Shown in pieces: positions 19,115 through 29,675 of a stretch of 64,000 nucleotides of DNA. The DNA lies in NCBI GenBank assembly GCA_044222245.1, contig JBGANQ010000001.1:1-64000 (forward strand), written 5' to 3'. Within the stretch, counting starts at the first letter, position 1. Every line of letters begins with the position of its first letter. The translations under genes and the position numbers were made by a program. The DNA comes from CALFML01 sp044222245 (GTDB taxonomy: Bacteria > Myxococcota_A > Polyangia > Palsa-1104 > JAEUJZ01). The notes under the pieces were generated by a model. It saw nothing but the letters and a program-made list of their open reading frames with translations, had not been told where the DNA came from and did not search any database.

Positions 19115-20173
19115 CTACCCGCCGAGGCTCTTGCCCCGCGCCGCCGCCAGCCTCGCCAGCAGGGCCGCGAGTTCCCCGACCAGCTCGCCCGACCCCGCGC
19201 TGCCGCCCATCACCCGGCCTCCCTGCGGCTGCGCCAGCGCTGCCCGCAGCGCCGCGCCGAGCGCCGCCCGATCGCGACACAAGACCGCCTGCCCCTGCGC
19301 CGCCAGGGCGGTAGCCAGCTCCAGCTGGTGATCGTTGACCGCCTCGCCATAGCGCGCCAGCCGCGGCACCACCAGCGGTCGCAGACCGTACTTGATGCAG
19401 GTCCCGAGCGCCCCCGCCCCGGCGTGGCAGATGACCAGGCGCGCCCGCCCAAGGCGTGCCTCCAGCTCGGGAGCGGGCAGAAAGGCGCTCCCGGCAAAGC
19501 GGCGCGGCGCCGCGCTCGCGCCGTGCTGTACGTAGAGCGGCGCCGGGAGCTCGCCGCAGTCACCTAGCTCGTCGAGCCAGCGCAGCAGGCGGGTAAACGG
19601 CCGGTCGCTGGTGCCCACGGTGACCACGATCTCCGCGCCTGCCGGCGGGAGCTGCGCCGCCGGCAGGCGACTGAACACCGACCCGGCGTAGCGGCCCCGC
19701 GGATAGAACCGCGCCAGGGCCGGCCACTGGTAGAAAAAGTGCCGCGTCAGCGGATACAAGAGCCGCCCGCTCAGCGACGGCCGCTGCACCGCGCTGAAGG
19801 TCTCGACAAAGACCACCGCGGCGCCGCCGAGCCGCCCGACCACGGCCACCGGCACCGCCGGCCCCGCTCCCGCGCTGAGGATGACGTCGGGTCGCCCGCT
19901 GCCGCCCGCCGAGTCGCCAAACAGCCGCGCCGCTTCGACCAGGTTCCACAGCACGCGCAGGTCGCGCTCGGCATGGGCGATGCGGTGGACCGGCCCTGGC
20001 AGCGGGACCTCGGTGCGATCGTTGACGATGAAAAAGACCTCGGCCCCCGCCCAGGCCGGGGCGAGCTCCAGCACCTCGCGCAGGTGCCCGCCCACCGAGC
20101 TGACCACGCACAGCCGCAGCCGCTCCCCGCCCGGGGCGGGGCCGGCGGCGCGGTCTGGTGCGGCGCGGTGCAT
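19115..20173 (-). CDS. Glycosyltransferase, fused Alg14-like and Alg13-like (PssD/PssE type)
   Basis: 352 aa. Residues 18-175 match the Alg14/PssD layout: LRLCVVSSVGGHLREVLEL, then PDVILSAGAGPAVPVAVVG and FVETFSA. Residues 190-345 match Alg13/PssE (glycosyltransferase 28 C-terminal domain): EIVVTVGTSDRPFTRLLRWL, ARLVICHAGAGALGTCIKYG and PLVVPRLARYGEAVNDHQ, which holds the UDP-sugar binding site. In many bacteria and in eukaryotes these halves are separate subunits that add a sugar to a lipid-linked precursor; here they form one chain. Likely role in cell-surface polysaccharide or glycolipid assembly. Separated from groEL by a strong terminator. Confidence 0.85.
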   Translation of the reverse strand: MHRAAPDRAAGPAPGGERLRLCVVSSVGGHLREVLELAPAWAGAEVFFIVNDRTEVPLPGPVHRIAHAERDLRVLWNLVEAARLFGDSAGGSGRPDVILSAGAGPAVPVAVVGRLGGAAVVFVETFSAVQRPSLSGRLLYPLTRHFFYQWPALARFYPRGRYAGSVFSRLPAAQLPPAGAEIVVTVGTSDRPFTRLLRWLDELGDCGELPAPLYVQHGASAAPRRFAGSAFLPAPELEARLGRARLVICHAGAGALGTCIKYGLRPLVVPRLARYGEAVNDHQLELATALAAQGQAVLCRDRAALGAALRAALAQPQGGRVMGGSAGSGELVGELAALLARLAAARGKSLGG

Positions 20174-20224
20174 GCTGACGCCTACAGTAGCAAAATGCAG
20201 CCCGTCGCCGGGGCCGCCGCGGGC

Positions 20225-20253
20225 AAAAAAAAACCCGGCCGAGGGCCGGGTTT
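20225..20253 (-). terminator. Intrinsic terminator after groEL
   Basis: On the minus strand a perfect CCCGGCC / GGCCGGG stem with a 3-nt loop is followed directly by a run of nine T. It starts 25 bp past the groEL stop and ends about 50 bp before the glycosyltransferase gene. Confidence 0.93.
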
Positions 20254-20277
20254 CGTCGGTTCCGCTCTAGCTGGCGC

Positions 20278-21987
<1,710 letters not shown>

Positions 21988-22139
21988 ACTTTATCCTCGA
22001 AGTGGGAGTGTGGGTCGTGGTGAGTTTTGGATAGGTGGCTGTGGCCGGGCCGCGGAGCGCGCCCCGTCGATCGGGCAGCTACGACCGGCAGCTACGGCCA
22101 GCAAGCTCGCCCCGGAGCGGCGCCCCGGGACCCGGCCGC

Positions 22140-22430
22140 TCAGCCTTCAATCACGGCGAGGATCTCGTCCTCGCGCATGAGCATGAGCTCCTCACCGTCT
22201 AGCTTGATCTCGTTGCCGGCGTACTTGCCGAACAGCACGGTGTCGCCGGGCTTGACCTTGAGCGCGACCACGGTCCCGTCCTGCAGGATGCGTCCCTTGC
22301 CGACTGCGACCACAGTGGCCTGGGTCGCGCGCTCTTTGGCGCTGTCGGGGATATACAGGCCGCCAGCGGTGCGCTCTTCCTCGGTCTTGCGCTTGAGCAG
22401 GATTCGATCGTGTAGGGGCCGAATTTTCAT
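22140..22430 (-). CDS. groES: 10 kDa co-chaperonin GroES
   Basis: 96 aa, lid of the GroEL chamber. Family features: MKIRPLHDRILLKRKTEEE, the mobile loop around TAGGLYIPDSAKE, and the C-terminal strand LMLMREDEILAVIEG. GGAAGGGAATGAAAA upstream gives a good ribosome-binding site. It lies 60 bp after the fmdB-family gene and 152 bp before groEL. Confidence 0.98.
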   Translation of the reverse strand: MKIRPLHDRILLKRKTEEERTAGGLYIPDSAKERATQATVVAVGKGRILQDGTVVALKVKPGDTVLFGKYAGNEIKLDGEELMLMREDEILAVIEG

Positions 22431-22490
22431 TCCCTTCCTCCTTCAGACTGTGCGTGGTGGGGCGGGACACTGCTGCCGCCGCCGAGCGTT

Positions 22491-22853
22491 CTAGGACGAC
22501 GTGGACGATGAGGTCGCAGGCGCGCTGCCGGAGCTCGGCGCCGCGCCGCCATCGCTGCTGCTGGTCTCGGCCTTGCTGGCCTCGGCCTCGGCAGTCTTTT
22601 TCTTATCCTCATCGAGCGTTTTGGTGAGCTTGTCGATGCGGTCGTTTTCGGTGCGAGGCTTCTTGCCGGTCTGGCTGCCGTAGCCATCCTTGTACCAGCC
22701 TCCCCCCTTGAGGTGGAAGGCCCCTCCGGAAATAAGCCGCTCAAGACTCGGCTTACTGCAGGCAGGGCAGTCTTTGAGGGCTGGTTCGGTGATCCGCTGA
22801 AAGGCTTCTAGCTGGTGGCCGCAGGCCTGGCATTGGTACTCGTAGGTCGGCAT
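22491..22853 (-). CDS. FmdB-family zinc-ribbon protein, first gene of the groESL operon
   Basis: 120 aa. The first 40 residues form the FmdB zinc ribbon: MPTYEYQCQACGH and CPACSKPSLERLISGG, four cysteines in two CxxC pairs. A short GGGWYKDGY motif follows, as in many members. The remaining 50 residues are charged and then Ser/Ala-rich, likely disordered. FmdB proteins are small putative regulators of mostly unknown function. Its placement directly behind the CIRCE operator and promoter makes it part of the heat-shock operon. Confidence 0.88.
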   Translation of the reverse strand: MPTYEYQCQACGHQLEAFQRITEPALKDCPACSKPSLERLISGGAFHLKGGGWYKDGYGSQTGKKPRTENDRIDKLTKTLDEDKKKTAEAEASKAETSSSDGGAAPSSGSAPATSSSTSS

Positions 22854-22880
22854 GACGGGTCCCTTGCGAAATCGTGGGTG

Positions 22881-22908
22881 AACCTAATCCTAGGGCTTCA
22901 ATTGTCAA
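22881..22908 (-). promoter_or_regulatory. Sigma-70 promoter of fmdB-groES-groEL
   Basis: Minus strand: TTGACA (22903-22908), 16-nt spacer, TAGGTT (22881-22886). The -35 box overlaps one arm of the CIRCE operator, a typical arrangement for HrcA repression. Confidence 0.7.
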
Positions 22909-22932
22909 GCACTACCCATGCGCGAGTGCTAA
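22906..22932. promoter_or_regulatory. CIRCE operator (HrcA binding site)
   Basis: A 9-9-9 inverted repeat: CAAGCACTA, spacer CCCATGCGC, GAGTGCTAA. The right arm matches the CIRCE consensus (TTAGCACTC-N9-GAGTGCTAA) exactly and the left arm keeps the AGCACT core. The spacer is exactly 9 bp. HrcA binding here would repress the operon until heat shock. Confidence 0.88.
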
Positions 22933-23199
22933 CAAAATCTGCTAAGTCCGCGAAAATCAAGGGCTTCGATCGCACACAAGTTGCCAGGGAGGGCCCGCGA
23001 TCGCCCCGCTCGCCCGGCCGCGCCTGGCCTTATGCCCGCTCCGCAGCCGGCAGCCCGGCTTCCGCTGATTCCGCCAGAGGCCCGGCCACCGGGCCGACCG
23101 AGAACTGACGCGCTCTGTGGCCGCGCTCACACCTGGCGGTCGACGGGGACAGCGCTACGGATGAGCCGCTTTTGGCGTACACTCGCACTCTAGTAAGAA

Positions 23200-24609
23200 A
23201 TGTTCGAGATCTTCCGCTCAGCGCGGCTTCGCCGGCTCTTTCTCTGCGAGACCATGCTGATTCTGCTCGTCGCGGTGCTCAGCGTGCGGCTGCGCATCGG
23301 CCTCGGCTTTACCCCGGACGATCCGACAGCCACCGATGAGTGGCCCTACTGGCTGCAGGCCTGCGTCGCCGGGGTGACGATCCCGGTCGCGGTGCAGCTT
23401 GGCATGTATTACCTGGATCTATACACGAGCTCGCCGCTTGCCAGCCGGACCCAGCTCCTGGTGCGGCTGCTCATGGCCCACTTCATCGCCGGCGGGGCGC
23501 TGGCGCTTTTGTACTACCTGGTGCCGCAGTACCGGGTGCAGCGGCTGGCGCTGGCGATGACGATGACGATCAGCACCTGGCTCTTGTTCTCGCTGCGCTT
23601 CCACTTCGAGGAGATCCTGTACTCGGGCTCGTGGCGGCGGCGGGTGCTGCTGCTCGGCACCGGCTCGCTGGCGCAGCGCATCGGCCGTGAGCTGCTGGCC
23701 CACCCCGGCTCGGGCTTCGAGCTGGCGGGGTTTCTCTCGCGCAGCCCGCCCGAGCCGGGGGCGACGCTGCTCGGGCGGCCGCTGCTCGGCACGCTGCAAG
23801 AGCTTAAGGGCGTGGTCGAGCGCCACCAGATCGAAGACGTGGTCTTTGCCCCCGATGAGCAGCGGGGCCTGGACTGGCTGATGCTGCAGCTCATCGCCGT
23901 CAAGCTCGGCGGCATCGGCGTGCACACAGCGCAGCAGTTTATCGAGGCGCTGCTCCACTGCCTGCCGGTAGAGCTCTTGCGCCCGTCGGTGGTGGTCTTC
24001 GACCCGGGCTTTCAGCCATCGCGCTTCATGCTGACCGTCAAGCGCCTCGCGGACGTGGTGCTGAGCGTCCTGGCGCTGTTTCTGGTCGGCCCGCTGATGC
24101 TGCTCACCGCCATCGCGATCCGCCTGGAGTCGGCGGGTCCGATCTTCTACCTGCAGCAGCGGGTCGGCCGCGGCGGGACGCTGTTTACGATCATCAAGTT
24201 CCGCTCGATGCGGGTCGCCCAGCCGGGCGAAAAAGAGCGCCTCACCGAGCGCAACGACAGCCGCGTCACCCGCGTCGGCCGCTTCATCCGCCTGCACCGC
24301 ATCGACGAGCTGCCGCAGTTCTTCAACGTCGTCATCGGCGACATGAGCCTGGTCGGCCCGCGCCCGGAGGTCCTCTACTCGGTCGAGCAGCAGCGCAAGG
24401 CGATCCCGTTTTACGACCAGCGCCACGCCATCAAGCCTGGCATCACCAGCCTCGGCCAGGTGCGCTACGGCGCGGCGACCACCAACGACGAGGCGCGCGA
24501 GCGCCTCAAGTACGACCTCTACTACCAGAAGAACATGTCGCTGGCCTTCGACCTGTCGATCCTGCTCGACACGGTCAAGGTCGTCCTGCTGCGGACCGGC
24601 GCCCGCTAA
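23200..24609 (+). CDS. Exopolysaccharide polyprenyl-phosphate sugar-1-phosphate transferase
   Basis: 469 aa inner-membrane enzyme that starts polysaccharide repeat-unit synthesis by moving a sugar-1-phosphate to undecaprenyl phosphate (EPS sugar transferase family). Four hydrophobic helices occur within residues 15-135, then a Rossmann-like domain (RRVLLLGTGSLAQRIGRELL, about 147-166). The catalytic bacterial sugar-transferase domain spans about 280-469: KRLADVVLS with a membrane hairpin, FTIIKFRSMRV, GRFIRLHRIDELPQFFNVV, GDMSLVGPRPEV and KPGITSLGQV. The stop overlaps the convergent thyX stop by 4 bp. Confidence 0.92.
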   Translation: MFEIFRSARLRRLFLCETMLILLVAVLSVRLRIGLGFTPDDPTATDEWPYWLQACVAGVTIPVAVQLGMYYLDLYTSSPLASRTQLLVRLLMAHFIAGGALALLYYLVPQYRVQRLALAMTMTISTWLLFSLRFHFEEILYSGSWRRRVLLLGTGSLAQRIGRELLAHPGSGFELAGFLSRSPPEPGATLLGRPLLGTLQELKGVVERHQIEDVVFAPDEQRGLDWLMLQLIAVKLGGIGVHTAQQFIEALLHCLPVELLRPSVVVFDPGFQPSRFMLTVKRLADVVLSVLALFLVGPLMLLTAIAIRLESAGPIFYLQQRVGRGGTLFTIIKFRSMRVAQPGEKERLTERNDSRVTRVGRFIRLHRIDELPQFFNVVIGDMSLVGPRPEVLYSVEQQRKAIPFYDQRHAIKPGITSLGQVRYGAATTNDEARERLKYDLYYQKNMSLAFDLSILLDTVKVVLLRTGAR

Positions 24610-25562
24610 GCCCCGCCAACCGGCTGGGGCGGCAGCTCGAGCTTCTGCAAGAACTCGCGCTGCTCTCGCGGCGACAGGCCCAGGGCGCGGTAGTCGGGGG
24701 TCTCGCCGCGGAGCAGCGCCTGGACGGCGAGCAGCTCCTGCCGCGACAGCGACGCCGCGTGCAGCCGGTAGTCGCAGAACGCCTCCCAGGCCTGCGGCAC
24801 CCAGCGCTGCACCAGCTGGCCGATCGCCTCGGCGTAGACGCGGATCTCGTACTGCGCGTGGGCGTCCAGGCGCAGGGCGAGGAAGTGCAGCAGGTTGTGC
24901 AGGTCGATCTTCCAGTACCACTGGGTGTAGAAGTTGAGCGTCAGGTTCATCCGCGCCAGCTCGCGCGCCAGCTGCGGCTCGCCGGGGCGCAGCGGCTTCT
25001 GATCATCGCCCTCGTTGAGCAGCTCTTCATAGTGGTCGTAGCAGCGCTGGGCGTCGGCGCGCAGCAGCTCGAGCACGGCCTGCGCCTGCGCCGGGCCGAG
25101 CGGCTGCGCCCGCCCCTGGCGGTTGGTGCTCGACTGCACCGCGAGCTGCGCCGGCTCGGGCAGGTAGAACTCGCGGTCGAGGATCGAGTAGCGCGCCGAG
25201 TACTCGTTGACGTTGGCCATGCGGTGGCGGATCCACTGCCGGGCGACGAAGATCGGCAGCTTGACGTGCAGCTTCAGCTCGCACATCTCAAGGGGCGTGT
25301 TGTGGTGGTGGCGCACCAGGTAGCGGATGAGCCCGCGATCGTCGCGCAGCTGGGTGGTGCCGCGGCCGTAGGACACGCGCGCCGCCTGGACGATCGCCGC
25401 GTCGTCGCCCATGTAGTCGATGACGCGGACAAAGCCGTGGTCGAGCACCGCGGTCGGCTCTAAAAGGACCTCCTCCAGCGCCTGCACGGTCGGCCGGCGG
25501 GTGGCGTTGCGGATCGCCTGCGCCTCGCTTATCGCGCTGCGCTGCGCCTCTTTCAGCGACAT
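24606..25562 (-). CDS. thyX: Flavin-dependent thymidylate synthase ThyX
   Basis: 318 aa, makes dTMP from dUMP using FAD and methylenetetrahydrofolate. The diagnostic ThyX motif RHRMANVNEYS (RHRx7S) is present near 134, followed by ARYSILDREFY; the upstream HHNTPLEMCELKLHVKLPIF also fits, as does LHNLLHFLALRLDAHAQYEIR near 246-266. The ATG at 25562 was chosen over an upstream in-frame TTG because AGAGG lies 7 nt ahead. At 318 aa it exceeds the usual 220-250 through a longer N-terminus and C-terminal tail. No thyA was seen. Confidence 0.94.
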   Translation of the reverse strand: MSLKEAQRSAISEAQAIRNATRRPTVQALEEVLLEPTAVLDHGFVRVIDYMGDDAAIVQAARVSYGRGTTQLRDDRGLIRYLVRHHHNTPLEMCELKLHVKLPIFVARQWIRHRMANVNEYSARYSILDREFYLPEPAQLAVQSSTNRQGRAQPLGPAQAQAVLELLRADAQRCYDHYEELLNEGDDQKPLRPGEPQLARELARMNLTLNFYTQWYWKIDLHNLLHFLALRLDAHAQYEIRVYAEAIGQLVQRWVPQAWEAFCDYRLHAASLSRQELLAVQALLRGETPDYRALGLSPREQREFLQKLELPPQPVGGA

Positions 25563-25667
25563 GAACAAACCTCTTGGGGCAATAGAACGGCCAGATGAGT
25601 AGCGCGAATCGGGCGCTCGGGCGAGGTGAAAAGGGCGGGCCGGGGACGGCCTAGGTCAAAGAGGGGA

Positions 25668-28046
25668 CTAGGCCGAAGGAGCCGAGCCGCTCGCCGGCAG
25701 CGCCGGGCGCGGCGGCGGCGGACTCGTGGCCGAGGCGGCGGCCCCAGGCGGGGTGAGGGCGTCGGGCTTGGCGCGGTACAAGAGCCACAGCGCCGCCGGC
25801 AGCGCGGTGAAGTCGGCGATCATCGACAGCACGAACGCCAGCGCCGAGAGCAGGCCGAACTGGCGGACCGGCGGCAGCTTGGCCAGGGCAAAGGCGAGGA
25901 AGCCGCCGGCGTTGATGAGCGTCGCGTAGAAGATCGCCCGGCCGGAGATGAGCATCGTGTGGCGCAGTGACTCCTCGACGGTGCCGTCCTTGCGCTTCTC
26001 GCCGAAGTGATAGAAGAAGTGGATCTGGTCGTTTTCGCTGGTGCCGAGCACCGTCGAGGCGATGAGGATGGTGGCGACGTTGAGGGCGACCCCGGTAAGG
26101 CGCATCACCAGGAACATCACCAAGATGGCGAAGAACGACGGGATCATCGCCATCAGCCGGGCGATGCCGCTGCGGAACACCAGCAGGAAGGTGCCAAAGA
26201 TGATCGCCACGGTCAGCCCGAAGCTCTCGACCAGCGTCGGCACCATGTGGTGCGAGATCTTGGCCTGCAGCGGCGCCAGTCCCACCGGCTGCATCTTGAA
26301 CTCCTTGAGCGCCGGGTGCCGCGACACCGAGCCCGCCCACAGCTGCTCAAGGACCTTGGTGAGGGCGACGAAGCCCTCGTAGTCCTCGGTGCGGGTGATG
26401 ATCGAAAACTGCGTCTGCCCGAGGTTGGTCTTGTCGACGAAGCTCTGCAGCATCTGCTCGCGCGGCAGGAACGCCTCCAGGTCGTCGGTCAGCTTCTCCA
26501 GCGAGTCGTCGTCGGTGGGCAGCACGTCGCCCTTGCCCGCCATATAGCGCAGGGTGCGCAGGATGGTCACCACGCTGGCCGACGAGCCGATGTGCGGGTC
26601 CTTCTGCAGGCTGTCCTGCAGGTCGATGAGGCCGCGCAGCGTCTCGGGCTTGCTGATGCTGCCCTGCGGCCCGACCAGCCACATGTTGGTCACCGCCAGA
26701 CCGCCGAGGTTTTTCTCCAGCTCTTTGGTGTCCTTGTAGATCTGGGCGTCGTGGTTGATGTAGTCGACGGCGTTGGTCTCGAGCTTCATCGGCTCCACCG
26801 CGCCGCCCGGCAGCCCGAGCAGCGCCACCGCCCCCAGGACGCACATGACCAGAGCCACCGGCACCAGCAGCCAGCGGAAGCGATACGAAAAGCCGGGGAC
26901 GAAGTTGGCGATGCTGACAAACCAGCGGTTCGAGCCGTGCTGGTCGCTGCCGGTCGGGGTGCGCAGGATCTTCTGCAGCGCCGGGAACAGGGTGAACACG
27001 AGCAGCCAGGTGAACACCAGGCCGACGGCGACCCACAGGCCCATCTCGCGGATCGGGCGGATCTTGGACACCGCCAGCGCGGCAAAGCCCACCGCGGCGG
27101 CGAAGATCGAGGCGGTGCAGGCGAGGAACTTGTTGCACAGGGCGAAGATCTGGTGGTCGTCGACCGCGCGGTCGGGCGGGCGATCGACAAAGCGCGACTG
27201 CAGGTAGACCAGCGTCGCGGTGCAGGTGATGAGGATGGTCATCGGCACAAGCGATGACACGATGGTGAACACGCCGCCGGTGATGCCGACGAAGCCGACG
27301 GTCATGGCGGCGCTCATCCCCAGGGTGATGATGAACGCGACCAGCGTCCGCCATGACTTATAGAGCGCGACGCACAGCACCGTGACAAACAGGAAAAACA
27401 GCGGGAAGTAGCGGATCCCCGTCGAGCGAGTGTCCTTGTCAAGGTAGGCGTTGACGTACGGCTGGCCGACCTTGCGCAGGCGCGACAGCGGCGCCGGGTG
27501 CTGCTCGAGGTCGGCGATCACCCCATCGACGCGATCAAGGAGCGCCGCCCGCTCGGCGGTGCCCTTTACGGTGAGCACGAGCGGCACCGCGAGGAAGTGC
27601 TCGCCGTAAAGGTGCTGGTTGTGGAACAGCTCGGTGCCGGTGACGAACTTCTTGAAGGCGGCGGACTGCTCGGGGGTGGCGGCAAAGCCGGCCTTGGAGC
27701 GGCGGTAGACCGACAGCGCGGAGTTCACCGCCACCTGCGGCAGCTTGGCGAGCTCGAGCTCCATCGCCGACAGCCGCGCGAGCACCGGCGGCGCGAACGG
27801 ATCGTCGGCCTCGGCCAGCAGCACCACGTACTCGGCGGCGCCAAAGACCTTTTCAAAGTCATGGGCGGCGATGTAGTCGGGGTCGCTCTGGACGATCAGG
27901 CGGTCGATCGAGTTGTCCTGCGGAACTTTGATCGCAAAGTAGACGCTGGGACCGAGCAGGATCGCGCAGACGGCGACCACCCACCAGCGCTTGGCGACGA
28001 CGAAACGGAAGACGGACCACAGCCAGCTCGGGTGTTGTTCGCTCAT
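25668..28046 (-). CDS. RND/MMPL-family transporter
   Basis: 792 aa with the duplicated RND layout: one helix near 20-40, a large periplasmic loop (about 45-210), five or six helices (about 215-375), a second helix and loop (about 405-600), then a second helix bundle (about 610-765). Motifs such as GMSAAMTVGFVGITGG and ASTVLGTSENDQIHFFYHF fit the sterol/hopanoid/lipid exporter branch (MMPL, HpnN-like) rather than multidrug AcrB types. Such proteins move lipids or hydrophobic compounds across or from the inner membrane. The cargo is unknown. The C-terminal 30 residues are Pro/Ala-rich. Confidence 0.87.
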   Translation of the reverse strand: MSEQHPSWLWSVFRFVVAKRWWVVAVCAILLGPSVYFAIKVPQDNSIDRLIVQSDPDYIAAHDFEKVFGAAEYVVLLAEADDPFAPPVLARLSAMELELAKLPQVAVNSALSVYRRSKAGFAATPEQSAAFKKFVTGTELFHNQHLYGEHFLAVPLVLTVKGTAERAALLDRVDGVIADLEQHPAPLSRLRKVGQPYVNAYLDKDTRSTGIRYFPLFFLFVTVLCVALYKSWRTLVAFIITLGMSAAMTVGFVGITGGVFTIVSSLVPMTILITCTATLVYLQSRFVDRPPDRAVDDHQIFALCNKFLACTASIFAAAVGFAALAVSKIRPIREMGLWVAVGLVFTWLLVFTLFPALQKILRTPTGSDQHGSNRWFVSIANFVPGFSYRFRWLLVPVALVMCVLGAVALLGLPGGAVEPMKLETNAVDYINHDAQIYKDTKELEKNLGGLAVTNMWLVGPQGSISKPETLRGLIDLQDSLQKDPHIGSSASVVTILRTLRYMAGKGDVLPTDDDSLEKLTDDLEAFLPREQMLQSFVDKTNLGQTQFSIITRTEDYEGFVALTKVLEQLWAGSVSRHPALKEFKMQPVGLAPLQAKISHHMVPTLVESFGLTVAIIFGTFLLVFRSGIARLMAMIPSFFAILVMFLVMRLTGVALNVATILIASTVLGTSENDQIHFFYHFGEKRKDGTVEESLRHTMLISGRAIFYATLINAGGFLAFALAKLPPVRQFGLLSALAFVLSMIADFTALPAALWLLYRAKPDALTPPGAAASATSPPPPRPALPASGSAPSA

Positions 28047-28868
28047 ACTGCACCACCAGCCATCGGCCTCGTGGCGCGTCGGAGTCGACGCCGCCCGGGC
28101 CGCGCCCCTAGGTTGTCGCCGGTCATGACCCCAGCTGCAGCCCCAGCTGCGGCCCCAGCGGTCGCCGGCGGCGATAACCGGCGAGGCAGACTGGAGCCGT
28201 CCGGCTGTGCCGGATTCTCCAGACGTCCCAGATATCTAGTAGCTCGCTCATGGCTCTTCATGCTGATTCACGTCGGTGCCGGTCATCCGCAGCGCCACCA
28301 GCACGGGGCCAATGCAGGCGCCATGCTAGCGCAAACCCGCCGCGCTGTGTACCCCAAGCCTTACCCTTGTGCCCGCGGCTGACCTCTCCCGACCCCTCCT
28401 GCCCTCTGGTGTCCTCTACTACCCTCTGGTGCCGTCTACTGCCTTCTACAGAAAGATGTCACATTCAGGTAAGGGATCGACCAAATTAGCGGGAAAAGAC
28501 ACTCTCCCGTCCCCAGTTTGGCAGGAAACCTCTGTTTGCCGCCTTATTTAGGAGGTCATTAGGAGGTCATTAAGATCTCTAGCTCCCCTACCCTAGCCAG
28601 GCCAGCGATGGCGTATTGCCAGCGCATTGGCGCGCAGGCGCTAGGAGCGCAAATCGCTTGACAGACCCTCTGGCCCCCCGCGACACTGCCGGCACACACC
28701 CTGTGTTCCGCTGCTGCCCCGACTTGCTGTGGCCAGGCCACCGCGTCTCAGCTCGCGCAGGCTCGGGCCCGACGGCCCCGGGAGCTCTGGCGAGCGGGAA
28801 CCAGCGCGGGAATTAGCACCGTGGGCCAGCCCCGCGGACTCCATCGGCTCCGTGAAGGAAATATCTCA
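28047..28868. other. Long intergenic region with short duplications
   Basis: 822 bp with lower GC than the surrounding genes in places. It holds pyrimidine-rich near-repeats around 28390-28450 (CCTCTGGTGTCCTCTACTAC and variants) and an exact 11-bp tandem duplication, TAGGAGGTCAT, at 28549-28570 that looks like two ribosome-binding sites without a start codon after them. No gene or RNA was recognised. Confidence 0.6.
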
Positions 28869-29675
28869 ATGTCTAGACCGAACTATCGGGTCGTGCTGTC
28901 GTTTGATGGCGAGCGCAAGGTCTTCATCGCGCGCATCCCCGAGCTCGCCCACTGCTCCGCCGAGGGAGCGACGCGCGGCGAGGCGATCAACCGCGTCGAG
29001 GAAGAGCTGGATGCGATCCTCCACAACCTCGCCGAGCGTGGCACCCGCCCGCCGAGCGCCCTGGACGACGCCGACCACGAGCTGACCGGCGAGCTGAAGG
29101 TCAAGGTGTCGGCCGGCCTGCAGCGCGAGCTCACCTGGCAGTCCCACAATGAAGGGGTCGAGCTGAGCCAGCTCGCCGCCGAGCTGCTCGCCGCCGGGCT
29201 CGAGCAGCGCCGCCATGCCGGCCGCGGCGGGCGCCGCCACAGCGGCAACGACAACATCGGCAACAGCATCAACCACGAAGGCCCGCGCGGTCGCGGTGAG
29301 CATCAGGGAGACCGCCGGGGCGCCCACGCCGCCCGCTTCCACGACATGCTCGAGGATCGCGCCGCCTTCGTCGACTACGTGCGCAAGCTGGAGTCCGACG
29401 GCGGGCGCCCAGCCGGCCGCCCCCACGGCGACAGCCGCCCGCGTAGCGACAGCCGCGGCCCCGGCATGGGCGAGGGCCGCGGGCACGGCGGTCCCGGGCA
29501 CGGCGACCGCGGCGGTCCCGGCCGCCGGCCGCCTCGCGACGGCAACCGCGATGGCAACCGCGGCGGCGGCCCGCGGCGCGGCCCCGAAGGTCGCGAGGGT
29601 CGCGAGCCGGGCGGCGGCGCTGGCCAAGGACCTGCGGCGCCGCGGCCGCACAGCCCAAGCGAGTCGGAGTCCTAG
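28869..29675 (+). CDS. HicB-like antitoxin-fold protein with long Gly/Arg-rich tail
   Basis: 268 aa from the ATG at 28869, chosen for the upstream GAAGGA. Residues 1-60 are a HicB-type partial RNase H fold (NYRVVLSFDGERKVFIARIP, AHCSAEGATRGEAINRVEEE). Residues 72-115 look like a ribbon-helix-helix (LKVKVSAGLQRELTWQSH, ELSQLAAELLAAGLEQR). From about 118 onward the chain is Gly/Arg/Asp/Pro-rich with RGG-like repeats (GRGG, GPRGRG, RRGPEGREGRE), interrupted by a helical segment around 160-178 (FHDMLEDRAAFVDYVRKLE). No HicA toxin gene is adjacent, so it is more likely a stand-alone DNA- or RNA-binding regulator than half of a toxin-antitoxin pair. The function is not established. Confidence 0.75.
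   Translation: MSRPNYRVVLSFDGERKVFIARIPELAHCSAEGATRGEAINRVEEELDAILHNLAERGTRPPSALDDADHELTGELKVKVSAGLQRELTWQSHNEGVELSQLAAELLAAGLEQRRHAGRGGRRHSGNDNIGNSINHEGPRGRGEHQGDRRGAHAARFHDMLEDRAAFVDYVRKLESDGGRPAGRPHGDSRPRSDSRGPGMGEGRGHGGPGHGDRGGPGRRPPRDGNRDGNRGGGPRRGPEGREGREPGGGAGQGPAAPRPHSPSESES

Noticed and set aside
28548..28570. Double AGGAGGT as start signals for a small gene
   Set aside because: No ATG, GTG or TTG at a suitable distance leads to a convincing open frame.
28869..29675. Complete HicAB toxin-antitoxin system
   Set aside because: No HicA-like small toxin gene is found on either side of the HicB-like gene.
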